Source: Streptococcus parasanguinis (GTDB lineage: Bacteria; Bacillota; Bacilli; Lactobacillales; Streptococcaceae). From it: a stretch of DNA of 39,053 bases. The position numbers were made by a program, and so were the translations under genes. Each line of letters starts with the position of its first letter. The first letter of the stretch is position 1. The notes beneath the pieces are model-generated. The model was not told where the DNA came from and did not search any database. It saw only the letters and a program-made list of their open reading frames with translations. Below are positions 1-7,580 of the stretch, in pieces. Where the stretch lies: the NCBI RefSeq assembly GCF_019929185.1, contig NZ_JAHZPC010000016.1, positions 1 through 39,053 on the forward strand. The letters are read 5' to 3'.

Positions 1-45
1 CCCACTCAACCACTGCGTCTTGCTCGACAATCCAAAAATAATTGA

Positions 46-77
46 GAGGCTAGGACTTTTGTCCCAGCCTCTTTTTT
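46..77 (+). terminator. intrinsic terminator of an upstream gene outside the window
   Basis: An 11-bp stem (GAGGCTAGGAC / GTCCCAGCCTC, one G-U pair) with a TTTT loop is followed by TTTTTT. It lies too close to the window edge to name the gene it ends. Positions 1-45 and 78-164 show no supported gene. Confidence 0.8.
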
Positions 78-164
78 GGCTCAAAGTAGCTATTTTTAAC
101 CCTGTCGCTGAAGCGTATGAATATTACTTTTTGGGGGATTTGAGTGTATTATCTGTCATTTTTC

Positions 165-193
165 TTGTAAATCCGTCTATAATTTGCTATAAT
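165..193 (+). promoter_or_regulatory. promoter of the uracil permease leader
   Basis: TTGTAA (165-170) and TATAAT (188-193) are separated by 17 bp, and TGC before the -10 makes it an extended -10. Transcription should begin near 200, giving a leader of about 257 nt before the permease. Confidence 0.8.
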
Positions 194-223
194 TGTGACT
201 AATCGAATCAATCCTTTAATACT

Positions 224-243
224 GTCCAGAGAGGCAGGCAAGG
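224..243 (+). promoter_or_regulatory. PyrR-binding-loop-like RNA site
   Basis: The transcript contains GTCCAGAGAGGC (224-235) followed by CAAGG (239-243). This matches the core of the PyrR-binding loops in pyrimidine-gene leaders of Firmicutes (UCCAGAGAGGC type). Its position 25 nt into the leader of a uracil permease supports control by the UMP-sensing protein PyrR. The 3' end of the element overlaps the AAGGAG that serves the small ORF at 254. PyrR could therefore act by blocking translation of that ORF as well as by attenuation; that part is inference. Confidence 0.7.
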
Positions 244-253
244 AGCTATGGAA

Positions 254-367
254 ATGAAAGGCCTGGGAAGACCAGCCTATATTTTGTGTATCTCCTTGTT
301 GTGGGGGATTTTTTTGTATATTGAAAAGTGGTTTGATAAAAAAGAAATCGTCGATGATGGAGCATGA
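254..367 (+). CDS. small predicted single-pass membrane protein (37 aa), leader ORF
   Basis: An uncatalogued short reading frame starts at ATG 254, eight bases after a perfect AAGGAG (240-245). An ATG at 248 is in frame but only two bases from that site. The product begins MKGLGRP, has a hydrophobic stretch at about residues 8-24 (AYILCISLLWGIFLYIE) and ends in a charged tail (KWFDKKEIVDDGA). This looks like a one-helix membrane protein with the positive residues placed first. It lies wholly in the leader between the PyrR-like site and the uracil permease. I do not recognise the family. It could be a regulatory leader peptide, a small membrane partner of the permease, or a chance frame across an attenuator whose T-rich part encodes Phe and Leu. 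Confidence 0.5.
   Translation: MKGLGRPAYILCISLLWGIFLYIEKWFDKKEIVDDGA
290..315 (+). terminator. possible attenuator terminator in the permease leader
   Basis: ATCTCC (290-295) can pair with GGGGAT (304-309) with one G-U pair, followed by T309-T315. The stem is short. It fits the terminator expected in a PyrR attenuation leader, but the same bases encode the hydrophobic segment of the small ORF, so the T-run may be only coding sequence. Confidence 0.4.
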
Positions 368-456
368 AGCACTCCCTTACGATTTGGTCATCGAAGGTAG
401 ACGTTTTTGTTCAGCCATAGCTTGTCGCATCTTAATTTTAGGAGGTTTTTACGATC

Positions 457-1731
457 GTGAATGACGTTAAATATGATGTGAATGATATGCCAAAACCTGG
501 TTTATTGGTTGGTTTATCTTTCCAGCATTTGTTTGCCATGTTTGGGGCGACAGTGCTGGTGCCGATTTTGGTTGGGATTGATCCTGCCATTGCTTTGTTC
601 TCATCTGGTTTGGGGACCTTGGCTCACTTAACCGTGACCAAGTATAAGATTCCAGCCTACATGGGATCTAGTTTTGCTTATATTGCTGCTATGCAGATGT
701 TGATGAAAACAGATGGGATCGCAGCAGTTGCCCAGGGTGCCATGGCGGGTGGTTTGGTCTACTTGTTTGTAGCTCTAATTGTTAAGCATGCGGGTAAAGA
801 TTGGATTAATAAGGTCCTTCCACCAATCGTGGTTGGTCCCATTATCATGGTAATTGGTTTGAGTCTTGCGAAGAATGCCGTCACTGATGCGACAACCTTA
901 AATAAAAGCTATAGTGGTTATGCTCTATTGATTTCGATGGTGACCCTCTTTGCGGTTATCCTCTTTAACATGTATGGCAAGAAGATTGTCGGTGTCGTCC
1001 CAATTTTACTTGGATTAATTGTGGGCTATATTTTCTCATTGGCTCTTGGTTTGCTGACAGGACATAGTTTTGTCAATTTCTCAGAGGTAAGTGCGGCGCA
1101 TTGGATTCAAGTCCCAAACTTTGACATTCCATTTGTGGATTATAGCTTTAAGCTCTATCCAAGTGCGATTTTGACCATGGCTCCGATTGCCTTTGTGACC
1201 ATGACGGAACATTTTGGCCACCTCATGGTTTTAAATAGTTTGACTGAGCGTGATTACTTCAAGGATCCAGGGCTAGACCATACGCTTACTGGTGATGGCT
1301 TGGCACAGATTATTGCTGGATTCTTTGGAGCTCCTCCAGTAACTTCTTATGGGGAAAACATTGGGGTGATGGCCCTTAGTAAGGTCTACTCAGTTTACGT
1401 TATTTCAGGTGCAGCAGTGATTGCGGTTGTCATGAGCTTTATTGGGAAGCTATCAGCACTCTTGCACTCTATTCCAACTCCTGTATTGGGAGGTTTATCT
1501 ATTGCCCTCTTTGGGGTTATCGCTGCTAGCGGTTTGAAAATTTTAGTTGAACATAAGATTGATTTTGATAATAAAAAGAATCTCTTGATTGCAAGTGTGA
1601 TCTTGGTATCAGGGATCGGTGGTTTGATGATTGACCTCGGTGGTCTTCAAATCACTGGTGTGGCAACGTCAACCATTCTTGGAATTGTGTTGTATCAAAT
1701 CCTTCCAGAACCAAAAGCTGACGAGGCTTAG
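457..1731 (+). CDS. pyrP: uracil permease (UraA/PyrP, NCS2 family)
   Basis: 424 residues, the usual length for UraA/PyrP uracil:proton symporters of the NCS2 family, and hydrophobic throughout, consistent with 14 membrane segments. Family signatures are visible: the GATVLVP region near residue 30, E251 in MTEHFGHL and E300 in SYGENIG. The last two match the conserved glutamates of the UraA substrate site. The start is GTG at 457 behind TAGGAGG (439-445); the next in-frame ATG, codon 11, has no ribosome binding site. It imports uracil across the plasma membrane for salvage. The PyrR-like site in its leader suggests repression when UMP is plentiful. Naming it pyrP or uraA is a matter of convention. 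Confidence 0.93.
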   Translation: MNDVKYDVNDMPKPGLLVGLSFQHLFAMFGATVLVPILVGIDPAIALFSSGLGTLAHLTVTKYKIPAYMGSSFAYIAAMQMLMKTDGIAAVAQGAMAGGLVYLFVALIVKHAGKDWINKVLPPIVVGPIIMVIGLSLAKNAVTDATTLNKSYSGYALLISMVTLFAVILFNMYGKKIVGVVPILLGLIVGYIFSLALGLLTGHSFVNFSEVSAAHWIQVPNFDIPFVDYSFKLYPSAILTMAPIAFVTMTEHFGHLMVLNSLTERDYFKDPGLDHTLTGDGLAQIIAGFFGAPPVTSYGENIGVMALSKVYSVYVISGAAVIAVVMSFIGKLSALLHSIPTPVLGGLSIALFGVIAASGLKILVEHKIDFDNKKNLLIASVILVSGIGGLMIDLGGLQITGVATSTILGIVLYQILPEPKADEA

Positions 1732-1775
1732 TCCATTCTGGTAGTGAAAAAGTTTGAATGGATTTAAACATTATA

Positions 1776-1825
1776 AAAAACGAGGAACAAACTCTGATGG
1801 CAGAGCTGGTGTTCCTCGTTTTTTT
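1776..1825. terminator. bidirectional terminator between convergent genes
   Basis: CGAGGAAC (1781-1788) pairs with GTTCCTCG (1811-1818). Inside is a second stem, CTCTG/CAGAG. T-runs flank it on the plus strand (1819-1825) and, as A1775-A1780, on the minus strand. It can therefore end both the permease transcript and the facing DUF59 gene. Confidence 0.85.
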
Positions 1826-1894
1826 ATTGTGGATCGGATTTCCAAAGAGGCCTTCCTTCATTAGTTGAATGCATTTTTTAAAAGGTAATGCTTA

Positions 1895-2236
1895 TTATCG
1901 TGGTGGAAGACCAAGGGCGATGCGCCCGTATCGGCTGATTCGTGTAATTTTCCAAGCGGGTGACCAGGTCACTTCAACCTTGACATCTTCGATCCCCTCG
2001 ATTTCTTTTAGGCGAGCGACGATTTCGATCGGAAGGCTCTCAGCACAGCTACAAGCCGTATCGGTAAAGGTCATAACCACCTTGCAAGTGCCGGCTTCAT
2101 CTAGATGGATCTCGTAGATCAGTCCCAGATTATAAACATCTAACTCAACATCGGTATCAAATACAAGCTCCAATTTTTCGATTAATGACTTCTCTAGTGC
2201 CAGGGCGCGGTCATTGATTTTGATATCCTCTCTCAT
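1895..2236 (-). CDS. MIP18/DUF59 family metal-sulfur cluster protein
   Basis: 113 residues resembling the MIP18/DUF59 (PaaD-like, SufT-related) family, whose members take part in iron-sulfur cluster assembly or delivery. The family core is visible: alternating hydrophobic residues in [13 protein letters not shown] (about 31-43), the strand KVVMTFTDT and C62-S-C64 where the family has its conserved cysteine, then [18 protein letters not shown]. It starts with ATG at 2236 behind GAAAGGA on the minus strand. It is a single gene, convergent with the permease and divergent from hisS. The specific client protein is unknown. The family assignment is firm; the physiological role is inferred from family. 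Confidence 0.8.
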   Translation of the reverse strand: MREDIKINDRALALEKSLIEKLELVFDTDVELDVYNLGLIYEIHLDEAGTCKVVMTFTDTACSCAESLPIEIVARLKEIEGIEDVKVEVTWSPAWKITRISRYGRIALGLPPR

Positions 2237-2322
2237 CGCAAGATCCTTTCAGTGTAGTATGGCTTCCATTTTCTCATAATTCGGCTGATAAGGCAAGAAG
2301 AGAAAGAAGTTTTGAACATGTC

Positions 2323-2341
2323 GATCGAAGGAAATTCGATC
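2323..2341. repeat. dyad upstream of the hisS promoter
   Basis: GATCGAA (2323-2329) and TTCGATC (2335-2341) form a perfect inverted repeat with a 5-base centre. It lies about 26 bp upstream of the hisS extended -10. It may be a protein-binding site or chance. Confidence 0.35.
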
Positions 2342-2366
2342 CAGCCTCCATTTCTCTTCGAATTTG

Positions 2367-2375
2367 TGGTAAAAT
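2367..2375 (+). promoter_or_regulatory. extended -10 promoter of hisS
   Basis: TGGTAAAAT (2367-2375) is an extended -10 element; no good -35 lies 16-18 bp upstream. The predicted start near 2382 gives a leader of about 25 nt. Confidence 0.6.
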
Positions 2376-2406
2376 AGAGGCAAAAGTAAGACAAAGGATG
2401 AAGGCT

Positions 2407-3690
2407 ATGAAATTACAAAAACCAAAAGGGACCCAGGATATCCTTCCTGGCGATTCAGCGAAATGGCAATATGTAGAAGGCTTTGCACGCAAGGTCTTTG
2501 CGCGATACAATTATGATGAAATCCGCACACCGATCTTCGAACATTATGAAGTCATCAGCCGTTCAGTAGGGGATACGACGGATATCGTTACCAAAGAAAT
2601 GTATGACTTCTATGACAAGGGAGACCGTCATATCACGCTTCGTCCAGAAGGAACAGCTCCTGTTGTCCGCTCGTATGTAGAAAATAAACTCTTTGCGCCT
2701 GAGGTACAAAAACCAAGTAAGTTCTATTACATAGGCCCAATGTTCCGCTACGAACGTCCTCAAGCAGGTCGTTTGCGTCAATTCCACCAAATTGGGGTAG
2801 AATGCTTTGGATCGAGCAATCCTGCAACGGATGTCGAAACCATTGCCATGGCAGCGCAATTCCTGAAAGAACTAGGGATTGATAATGTGACCTTGCACTT
2901 GAACACCTTGGGAAGCCCTGCTAGTCGTCAGGCTTATCGTCAAGCCTTGATTGATTATCTCTTGCCAATGAAGGATCAATTGTCTAAGGACAGCCAACGT
3001 CGCTTAGAAGAAAATCCGCTTCGTGTCTTGGATTCAAAAGAAAAAGAAGACAAGGCCGCGGTTGAACAGGCTCCTTCCATCCTAGACTATCTTGATGAAG
3101 AAAGCCAAGCGCATTTTGATGCGGTTCGTCGGATGTTAGAAGATTTAGGTGTAGCCTATGTCATCGATACCAATATGGTGCGTGGCTTGGATTACTACAA
3201 CCACACGATTTTTGAGTTCATTACAGAAATTGAAGGCAATGAATTGACAGTTTGTGCGGGTGGTCGCTATGATGGTTTGGTTGAATACTTCGGTGGCCCT
3301 GCGACAGCTGGTTTTGGATTTGGTATCGGTGTGGAACGGATCCTTCTCGTTCTTGAAAAGAAAGGCATTGAATTACCGATCGAAACAGGCCTAGATGCCT
3401 ATATTGCCGTCCTAGGAGATGAAGTCAATGAAGCAGCGCTTAGCTTGGTTCAGGCCCTTCGAATCCAAGGTTTCAAGGCAGAACGTGATTACCTTGGACG
3501 CAAGCTCAAGGCACAATTTAAGTCAGCAGATGTCTTTGCGGCCAAAGCCTTGATTACCTTAGGAAGTAGTGAAGTTGAGAGCAGTCAAGTTACTGTGAAA
3601 AATAACCAAACTCGACAAGAAGTAACGGTAGCTCTTGAAAAATTGAAGAAAGACTTCCCATCTGTTTTAGCAGAGTTGGGATTGGCTTGA
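2407..3690 (+). CDS. hisS: histidyl-tRNA synthetase
   Basis: Class II histidyl-tRNA synthetase, 427 residues from ATG 2407. That codon has AAAGGA (2392-2397) nine bases upstream. The in-frame ATG at 2398 abuts the same site, and streptococcal HisS proteins begin [12 protein letters not shown], so 2407 is preferred. Class II motif 2 ([17 protein letters not shown]) and motif 3 ([13 protein letters not shown]) are intact, as are the histidine-specific [12 protein letters not shown] and [11 protein letters not shown]-terminal anticodon-binding domain follows from about residue 325. It charges tRNA-His in the cytoplasm. In many firmicutes hisS is followed by aspS; here it is alone, followed by a terminator and thrC. 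Confidence 0.97.
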   Translation: MKLQKPKGTQDILPGDSAKWQYVEGFARKVFARYNYDEIRTPIFEHYEVISRSVGDTTDIVTKEMYDFYDKGDRHITLRPEGTAPVVRSYVENKLFAPEVQKPSKFYYIGPMFRYERPQAGRLRQFHQIGVECFGSSNPATDVETIAMAAQFLKELGIDNVTLHLNTLGSPASRQAYRQALIDYLLPMKDQLSKDSQRRLEENPLRVLDSKEKEDKAAVEQAPSILDYLDEESQAHFDAVRRMLEDLGVAYVIDTNMVRGLDYYNHTIFEFITEIEGNELTVCAGGRYDGLVEYFGGPATAGFGFGIGVERILLVLEKKGIELPIETGLDAYIAVLGDEVNEAALSLVQALRIQGFKAERDYLGRKLKAQFKSADVFAAKALITLGSSEVESSQVTVKNNQTRQEVTVALEKLKKDFPSVLAELGLA

Positions 3691-3726
3691 TCAAGTCTTG
3701 CAGACACCTGAAAAACAGATTCGCAT

Positions 3727-3763
3727 GGGAGTAGGAGCAAAGTCGTTGCGCCTGCTCTCTTTT
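3727..3763 (+). terminator. probable hisS terminator
   Basis: GAGTAGGAGC and GCGCCTGCTC form an imperfect stem around AAAGTCGTT, followed by TCTCTTTTAT. The U-tract is interrupted, so termination may be partial. Confidence 0.55.
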
Positions 3764-3810
3764 ATCTAGCTTCTGTTTGCTGACCTTTGCCAAGATTTGG
3801 CGAAAAGCCG

Positions 3811-3838
3811 TTAAATTTTCTGACATTTATGATATAAT
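3811..3838 (+). promoter_or_regulatory. promoter of thrC
   Basis: TATAAT (3833-3838) is preceded by TGA, making an extended -10. TTAAAT (3811-3816), 16 bp upstream, is a poor -35. The start site would be near 3845. Confidence 0.7.
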
Positions 3839-3870
3839 GAGAAGACTACTAGTAAAGGAATGAAACAGTC

Positions 3871-5355
3871 ATGACATTAGTTTATCAATCAACACGAGAT
3901 GAAAAAAATACTGTAACAGCTAGTCAAGCCATTCTTCAAGGATTGGCGACAGATGGCGGTTTGTTTACTCCAGTCTCTTATCCTCAAGTAGAGCTGGATT
4001 TTGATACCCTCAAAGATGCTTCTTACCAAGAAGTGGCCAAGCTTGTTTTGTCAGCCTTTTTGGACGACTTTACAGCAGAAGAGTTAGACTACTGTATTTC
4101 TCATGCTTATGACAGCAAGTTTGATACCCCAGCTATTGCTCCGCTTGTCAAACTCGATGGACAATACAACTTGGAGCTCTTCCACGGTTCCACCATTGCC
4201 TTTAAAGATATGGCTTTGTCGATCTTGCCTTACTTTATGACAACAGCAGCTAAAAAGCACGGTCTGGAAAATAAAATTGTCATCCTGACGGCGACTTCTG
4301 GAGATACAGGAAAAGCTGCGATGGCAGGTTTTGCCGATGTTCCAGGAACAGAGATCATTGTCTTTTATCCAAAAGATGGTGTCAGCAAGGTGCAAGAGTT
4401 GCAAATGACGACTCAAACGGGGGACAATACCCATGTCATCGCGATCGATGGAAACTTTGACGATGCCCAAACCAATGTCAAACACATGTTCAATGATGTG
4501 GCGCTCCGTGAAAAATTAGCAGCCAACAAGATGCAATTCTCATCAGCCAACTCTATGAACATTGGTCGTTTGGTGCCTCAGGTTGTCTATTACGTATACG
4601 CCTATGCGCAATTGGTGAAGACAGGCCAAATCACAGCAGGAGAAAAAGTCAACTTTACCGTCCCAACAGGAAACTTTGGAAATATCTTGGCAGCTTTCTA
4701 TGCCAAACAAATCGGTCTTCCAGTTGGAAAATTGATCTGTGCGTCAAATGAAAACAATGTCTTGACAGACTTCTTCAAAACACATGTCTATGATAAGAAA
4801 CGTGAGTTCAAGGTGACCACCAGTCCATCGATGGATATTTTGGTCTCTTCAAACTTGGAACGCTTGATTTTCCACTTGGTAGGCAATGATGCCACAAAGA
4901 CCAAAGAATTGATGGAAAGCCTTGTTGCAACAGGTCAGTACCAATTGTCCAACTTTGATGCAGACATCTTAGATTTGTTTGCGGCTGCATACGCAGATGA
5001 AGCAGAAACTGCTGCAGAGATCAAGCGGGTCTATGAAGCGTCTGATTACATCGAAGACCCTCATACAGCCGTAGCATCAGCCGTTTACCAAAAATACCGG
5101 ACCCAAACAGGGGATACTGCTAAAACAGTCATTGCCTCTACAGCAAGTCCTTATAAATTCCCAGTTGTGGCAGTAGAAGCGGTGACGGGCGAGACAGGTC
5201 TAGGCGATTTCGAAGCCTTGGCTAAATTACACACACTCTCAGGTGTTCCTGTGCCACCGGCTGTAGACGGCCTTGAAACTGCACCAGTTCGCCATCGTAC
5301 AAGCGTGGCAGCCAAAGACATGCAAGCAGCCGTAGAAGACTACTTGGGACTTTAA
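3871..5355 (+). CDS. thrC: threonine synthase
   Basis: 494 residues, the length of the longer (fold-type II, yeast/E. coli-like) threonine synthases. It converts O-phosphohomoserine to threonine with pyridoxal phosphate in the cytoplasm. The cofactor lysine is K112 in HGSTIAFKDMAL. The phosphate loop TSGDTGKAA, the SANSMNIGRL segment and the VPTGNFGN glycine loop are all present. ATG 3871 has AAAGGA upstream (3854-3859). It has its own promoter and terminator, so it is transcribed apart from homoserine kinase or dehydrogenase genes, which are not in the window. No threonine-specific leader is visible in the 25-nt 5' region. Confidence 0.96.
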   Translation: MTLVYQSTRDEKNTVTASQAILQGLATDGGLFTPVSYPQVELDFDTLKDASYQEVAKLVLSAFLDDFTAEELDYCISHAYDSKFDTPAIAPLVKLDGQYNLELFHGSTIAFKDMALSILPYFMTTAAKKHGLENKIVILTATSGDTGKAAMAGFADVPGTEIIVFYPKDGVSKVQELQMTTQTGDNTHVIAIDGNFDDAQTNVKHMFNDVALREKLAANKMQFSSANSMNIGRLVPQVVYYVYAYAQLVKTGQITAGEKVNFTVPTGNFGNILAAFYAKQIGLPVGKLICASNENNVLTDFFKTHVYDKKREFKVTTSPSMDILVSSNLERLIFHLVGNDATKTKELMESLVATGQYQLSNFDADILDLFAAAYADEAETAAEIKRVYEASDYIEDPHTAVASAVYQKYRTQTGDTAKTVIASTASPYKFPVVAVEAVTGETGLGDFEALAKLHTLSGVPVPPAVDGLETAPVRHRTSVAAKDMQAAVEDYLGL

Positions 5356-5375
5356 TTCTCTGTATTAGAAAGATC

Positions 5376-5397
5376 AAAAGAGCCGTTTGGCTCTTTT
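5376..5397 (+). terminator. thrC terminator
   Basis: AAAAGAGCC (5376-5384) and GGCTCTTTT (5389-5397) form a perfect 9-bp stem with a GTTT loop. The A/T symmetry lets it work on both strands. The MATE gene starts only nine bases later. Confidence 0.85.
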
Positions 5398-5405
5398 ATA
5401 TACTC

Positions 5406-6686
5406 ATGAATTCATACAAAAAAATCTTAAACATCGCCCTTCCTGCCATGGGTGAAAATTTCTTACAAATGCTGATGGGCATGGTGGACTCTTATTTAGT
5501 GGCTTACCTGGGCTTGATTGCCATTTCAGGTGTTTCCGTCGCAGGGAATATCATCACCATTTATCAAGCCATCTTTTTGGCACTGGGTGCGGCAGTTGCC
5601 AGTGTTATGTCCAAAAGCTTGGGTGAAAAAAATCAAGACAATATTGCCTACCATGCGACAGAGTCACTGAAGGTGACCTTGTTGTTGAGTGCTCTCTTAG
5701 GAGGGGCTTCGCTGTTATTTGGACGCCAGATGATTTCGCTGTTGGGGACTGAAGCTGCAGTAGCCGAAAGTGGGGGGATTTACCTTTCCTTGGTTGGCGG
5801 GACCATAGTTCTCTTAGGATTGATGACGACCTTGGGCTCCTTGGTTCGGGTGGCCAACAATCCACGTATTCCTATGTATGTGAGCCTGTTGACCAATCTA
5901 TTAAACGCTCTGTTCTCCTCTGTAGCCATTTTCCTTTTTGGTTGGGGCATTGTTGGTGCAGCTTTGGGGACAGTGCTGGCCCGTCTGGTGGGCGTCATCC
6001 TCTTGTGGCAAAAGGTCCAGCTACCCTTTGCCCCCCTTGGTTGGGGATTGGATCGTAAGCTCTTGAACTTAGCGCTTCCAGCTGCCGGGGAGCGGCTGAT
6101 GATGCGAGCTGGAGATGTGGTGATCATTGCGATCGTGGTTGCTTTTGGGACCGAGGCAGTCGCAGGAAATGCCATCGGAGAGACCTTGACCCAGTTTAAC
6201 TATATGCCTGTATTTGGAGTGGCCACAGCGACGGTCATGCTCGTGGCACGGAGCCTAGGTGAAGGTGATCTTGAGCAGATTGCTCGCCTTCGAAAGCAGT
6301 CTTACTGGTTGTCCTTCGTGTTAATGTTACCTATTGCCTTGGGAATCTTTTTTGGGGGCACCCTTCTGACCCATCTCTACACCCAAGATACAAAAGCAGT
6401 AGAAGCTAGTTTATCGGTTGTCCTCTTTTCTTTGTTGGGAACGCCGTTTACGGCAGGGACAGTCATCTATACAGCTGTTTGGCAAGGCTTGGGAAATGGG
6501 AAGCTTCCATTTTATGCGACGACGATTGGCATGTGGGTCATTCGAATTGGAGCCGGTTATCTGCTTGGAGTAACCCTTGGCTTTGGCCTTCCAGGGGTCT
6601 GGACGGGGACGCTGCTCGACAATGGCTTCCGTTGGCTATTTTTGAGTCAGCTATATAGACGAAAAGTAGGAGAGAAGAAAAAATGA
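5406..6686 (+). CDS. MATE family efflux transporter
   Basis: 426 residues with the 12-helix pattern of MATE multidrug/sodium or proton antiporters: two homologous halves, the first beginning ILNIALPAMGENFLQMLMGMVDSYLVAYLG, the second at about residue 215 (LLNLALPAAGERLMMRAGDVVIIAIV). It would export cationic drugs or metabolites from the cytoplasm; the substrate is unknown. It is close to the DinF-like MATE proteins of streptococci. ATG 5406 lies nine bases after the thrC terminator and has no Shine-Dalgarno match, yet the N-terminus is normal and no better start exists. Its stop overlaps the start of the HAD gene (ATGA), so the two are translationally coupled. Confidence 0.9.
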   Translation: MNSYKKILNIALPAMGENFLQMLMGMVDSYLVAYLGLIAISGVSVAGNIITIYQAIFLALGAAVASVMSKSLGEKNQDNIAYHATESLKVTLLLSALLGGASLLFGRQMISLLGTEAAVAESGGIYLSLVGGTIVLLGLMTTLGSLVRVANNPRIPMYVSLLTNLLNALFSSVAIFLFGWGIVGAALGTVLARLVGVILLWQKVQLPFAPLGWGLDRKLLNLALPAAGERLMMRAGDVVIIAIVVAFGTEAVAGNAIGETLTQFNYMPVFGVATATVMLVARSLGEGDLEQIARLRKQSYWLSFVLMLPIALGIFFGGTLLTHLYTQDTKAVEASLSVVLFSLLGTPFTAGTVIYTAVWQGLGNGKLPFYATTIGMWVIRIGAGYLLGVTLGFGLPGVWTGTLLDNGFRWLFLSQLYRRKVGEKKK

Positions 6687-7312
6687 CAAAACGAGCCTTT
6701 ATTTGGGATTTGGATGGGACCTTGCTAGATTCCTATGATGCTATTCTGGCAGGTCTTGAGGAGACCTATGCAACTTATCAGCTTCCCTTTGACCGAGCCA
6801 GCATTAAAGATTTCATCTTGAAGCATTCGGTTCAAGATCTTTTAGTAGCCGTGGCGGAGGAGTATCATCTGGATGTAACTGACTTGAATCGTCGCCGAGC
6901 TGAAAGTCTAGCGGAGAAAAATGCCCAGGTCCTTCTGATGGATGGGGCGCGTGATGTCCTATCCTGGGGACAAGAAGCTGGAATTGAGCAGTTTGTCTAT
7001 ACCCATAAGGGAGAAAATGCCTTTGTCATCCTGCGGGACTTGGGCTTGGAATCTTTTTTTACAGAGATTTTGACCAGTCAAAGTGGTTTTGCCCGCAAGC
7101 CTGACCCAGAAGCTGCTAGGTATCTGATGGAGAAGTACGGGTTGGAGCCAGAAAATACCTACTATATTGGGGATCGGAGCCTGGATATTGACTTTGCAAG
7201 AAATAGCCAGATTCAGAGTATCAATTTCTTGACGTCTGACTATCAAGGCAATCGTCAGATGAACACCTTACTAGATATTCCAGTTATTTTAAACGCTGAA
7301 AAGAATCTGTAA
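6683..7312 (+). CDS. HAD superfamily phosphatase, subclass IA
   Basis: 209 residues with all four haloacid dehalogenase motifs: I, WDLDGTLLDS with nucleophile D9 and acid/base D11; II, threonine in FVYTHKG; III, lysine in FARKPDPEA; IV, IGDRSLDIDFA. An alpha-helical cap between motifs I and II marks subclass IA (phosphoglycolate phosphatase/beta-phosphoglucomutase-like). The likely activity is cytoplasmic hydrolysis of a small phosphate ester; the substrate cannot be read from sequence. The ATG overlaps the MATE stop by four bases, so both come from one transcript. Confidence 0.88.
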   Translation: MTKRAFIWDLDGTLLDSYDAILAGLEETYATYQLPFDRASIKDFILKHSVQDLLVAVAEEYHLDVTDLNRRRAESLAEKNAQVLLMDGARDVLSWGQEAGIEQFVYTHKGENAFVILRDLGLESFFTEILTSQSGFARKPDPEAARYLMEKYGLEPENTYYIGDRSLDIDFARNSQIQSINFLTSDYQGNRQMNTLLDIPVILNAEKNL

Positions 7313-7340
7313 AGAATTTGTTTTCATTTTGAAATAAAGT

Positions 7341-7373
7341 CGTAAGCTTTCTTTAAGAAATGTCCGCTATAAT
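7341..7373 (+). promoter_or_regulatory. CiaR-type promoter of the small RNA
   Basis: The half-sites CGTAAG (7341-7346) and TTTAAG (7352-7357) are spaced by five bases, and exactly 10 bp separates the second from TATAAT (7368-7373). This is the arrangement of streptococcal promoters activated by the response regulator CiaR (TTTAAG-N5-TTTAAG in place of a -35). The first half-site is degenerate. Confidence 0.65.
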
Positions 7374-7379
7374 AGAACC

Positions 7380-7478
7380 ATAAACAAAGACCTCCTAACT
7401 TTGTTTAGAAAAATCCTAAAACTTTTCTTTTTCATAATAATCTCCCTAAGAGTCGCCAAATCAGGCGGCTTTTTTTGT
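7380..7478 (+). ncRNA. csRNA-type small regulatory RNA
   Basis: The predicted transcript is about 98 nt, from near 7380 to the T-run ending near 7478. It has the architecture of streptococcal cia-dependent small RNAs. There is a 5' hairpin (TAAACAAAG / CTTTGTTTA, 7381-7389 and 7399-7407) exposing ACCTCCTAA in its loop. A pyrimidine- and A-rich linker contains CAT (7433-7435) then CTCCC (7442-7446). A terminator hairpin AGTCGCC/GGCGGCT with TTTTTT closes it. The linker is complementary to a GGGAG Shine-Dalgarno six bases from an AUG, as expected for a translation-blocking RNA. CiaRH controls competence, beta-lactam tolerance and bacteriocins in related species. The targets here are not identified. 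Confidence 0.75.
7451..7478 (+). terminator. terminator of the csRNA
   Basis: AGTCGCC (7451-7457) and GGCGGCT (7464-7470) pair around AAATCA, with T7471-T7476. It also insulates the HAD gene transcript from marR. Confidence 0.85.
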
Positions 7479-7505
7479 GCGAAAAAACAGTGCAAGCTCT
7501 TTTCC

Positions 7506-7548
7506 TTGCCAGGATAGAAGAAAAAGTTTATAATTGACTAGTCAATTA
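7506..7548 (+). promoter_or_regulatory. marR promoter with palindromic operator
   Basis: TTGCCA (7506-7511) and TATAAT (7529-7534) are 17 bp apart. An 18-bp perfect palindrome, TAATTGACTAGTCAATTA (7531-7548), overlaps the -10 and the start site. It is a typical MarR-dimer operator, so the regulator downstream probably represses its own operon. Confidence 0.85.
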
Positions 7549-7580
7549 TTGATTTATCAAAAATAGATCGGAGAAGAGCT

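Noticed and set aside
20..202. 60-codon frame at the window start
   Set aside because: It begins at TTG without a ribosome binding site and runs through a terminator and the permease promoter.
364..420. 18-codon frame overlapping the end of the leader ORF
   Set aside because: The ATGA overlap is suggestive, but the Shine-Dalgarno is poor and the product has no recognisable features.
1869..2117. Plus-strand frame over the DUF59 gene
   Set aside because: It is antisense to a recognisable conserved family and has no ribosome binding site.
2563..2859. Minus-strand frame inside hisS
   Set aside because: It is antisense to an intact synthetase; composition is that of a shadow frame.
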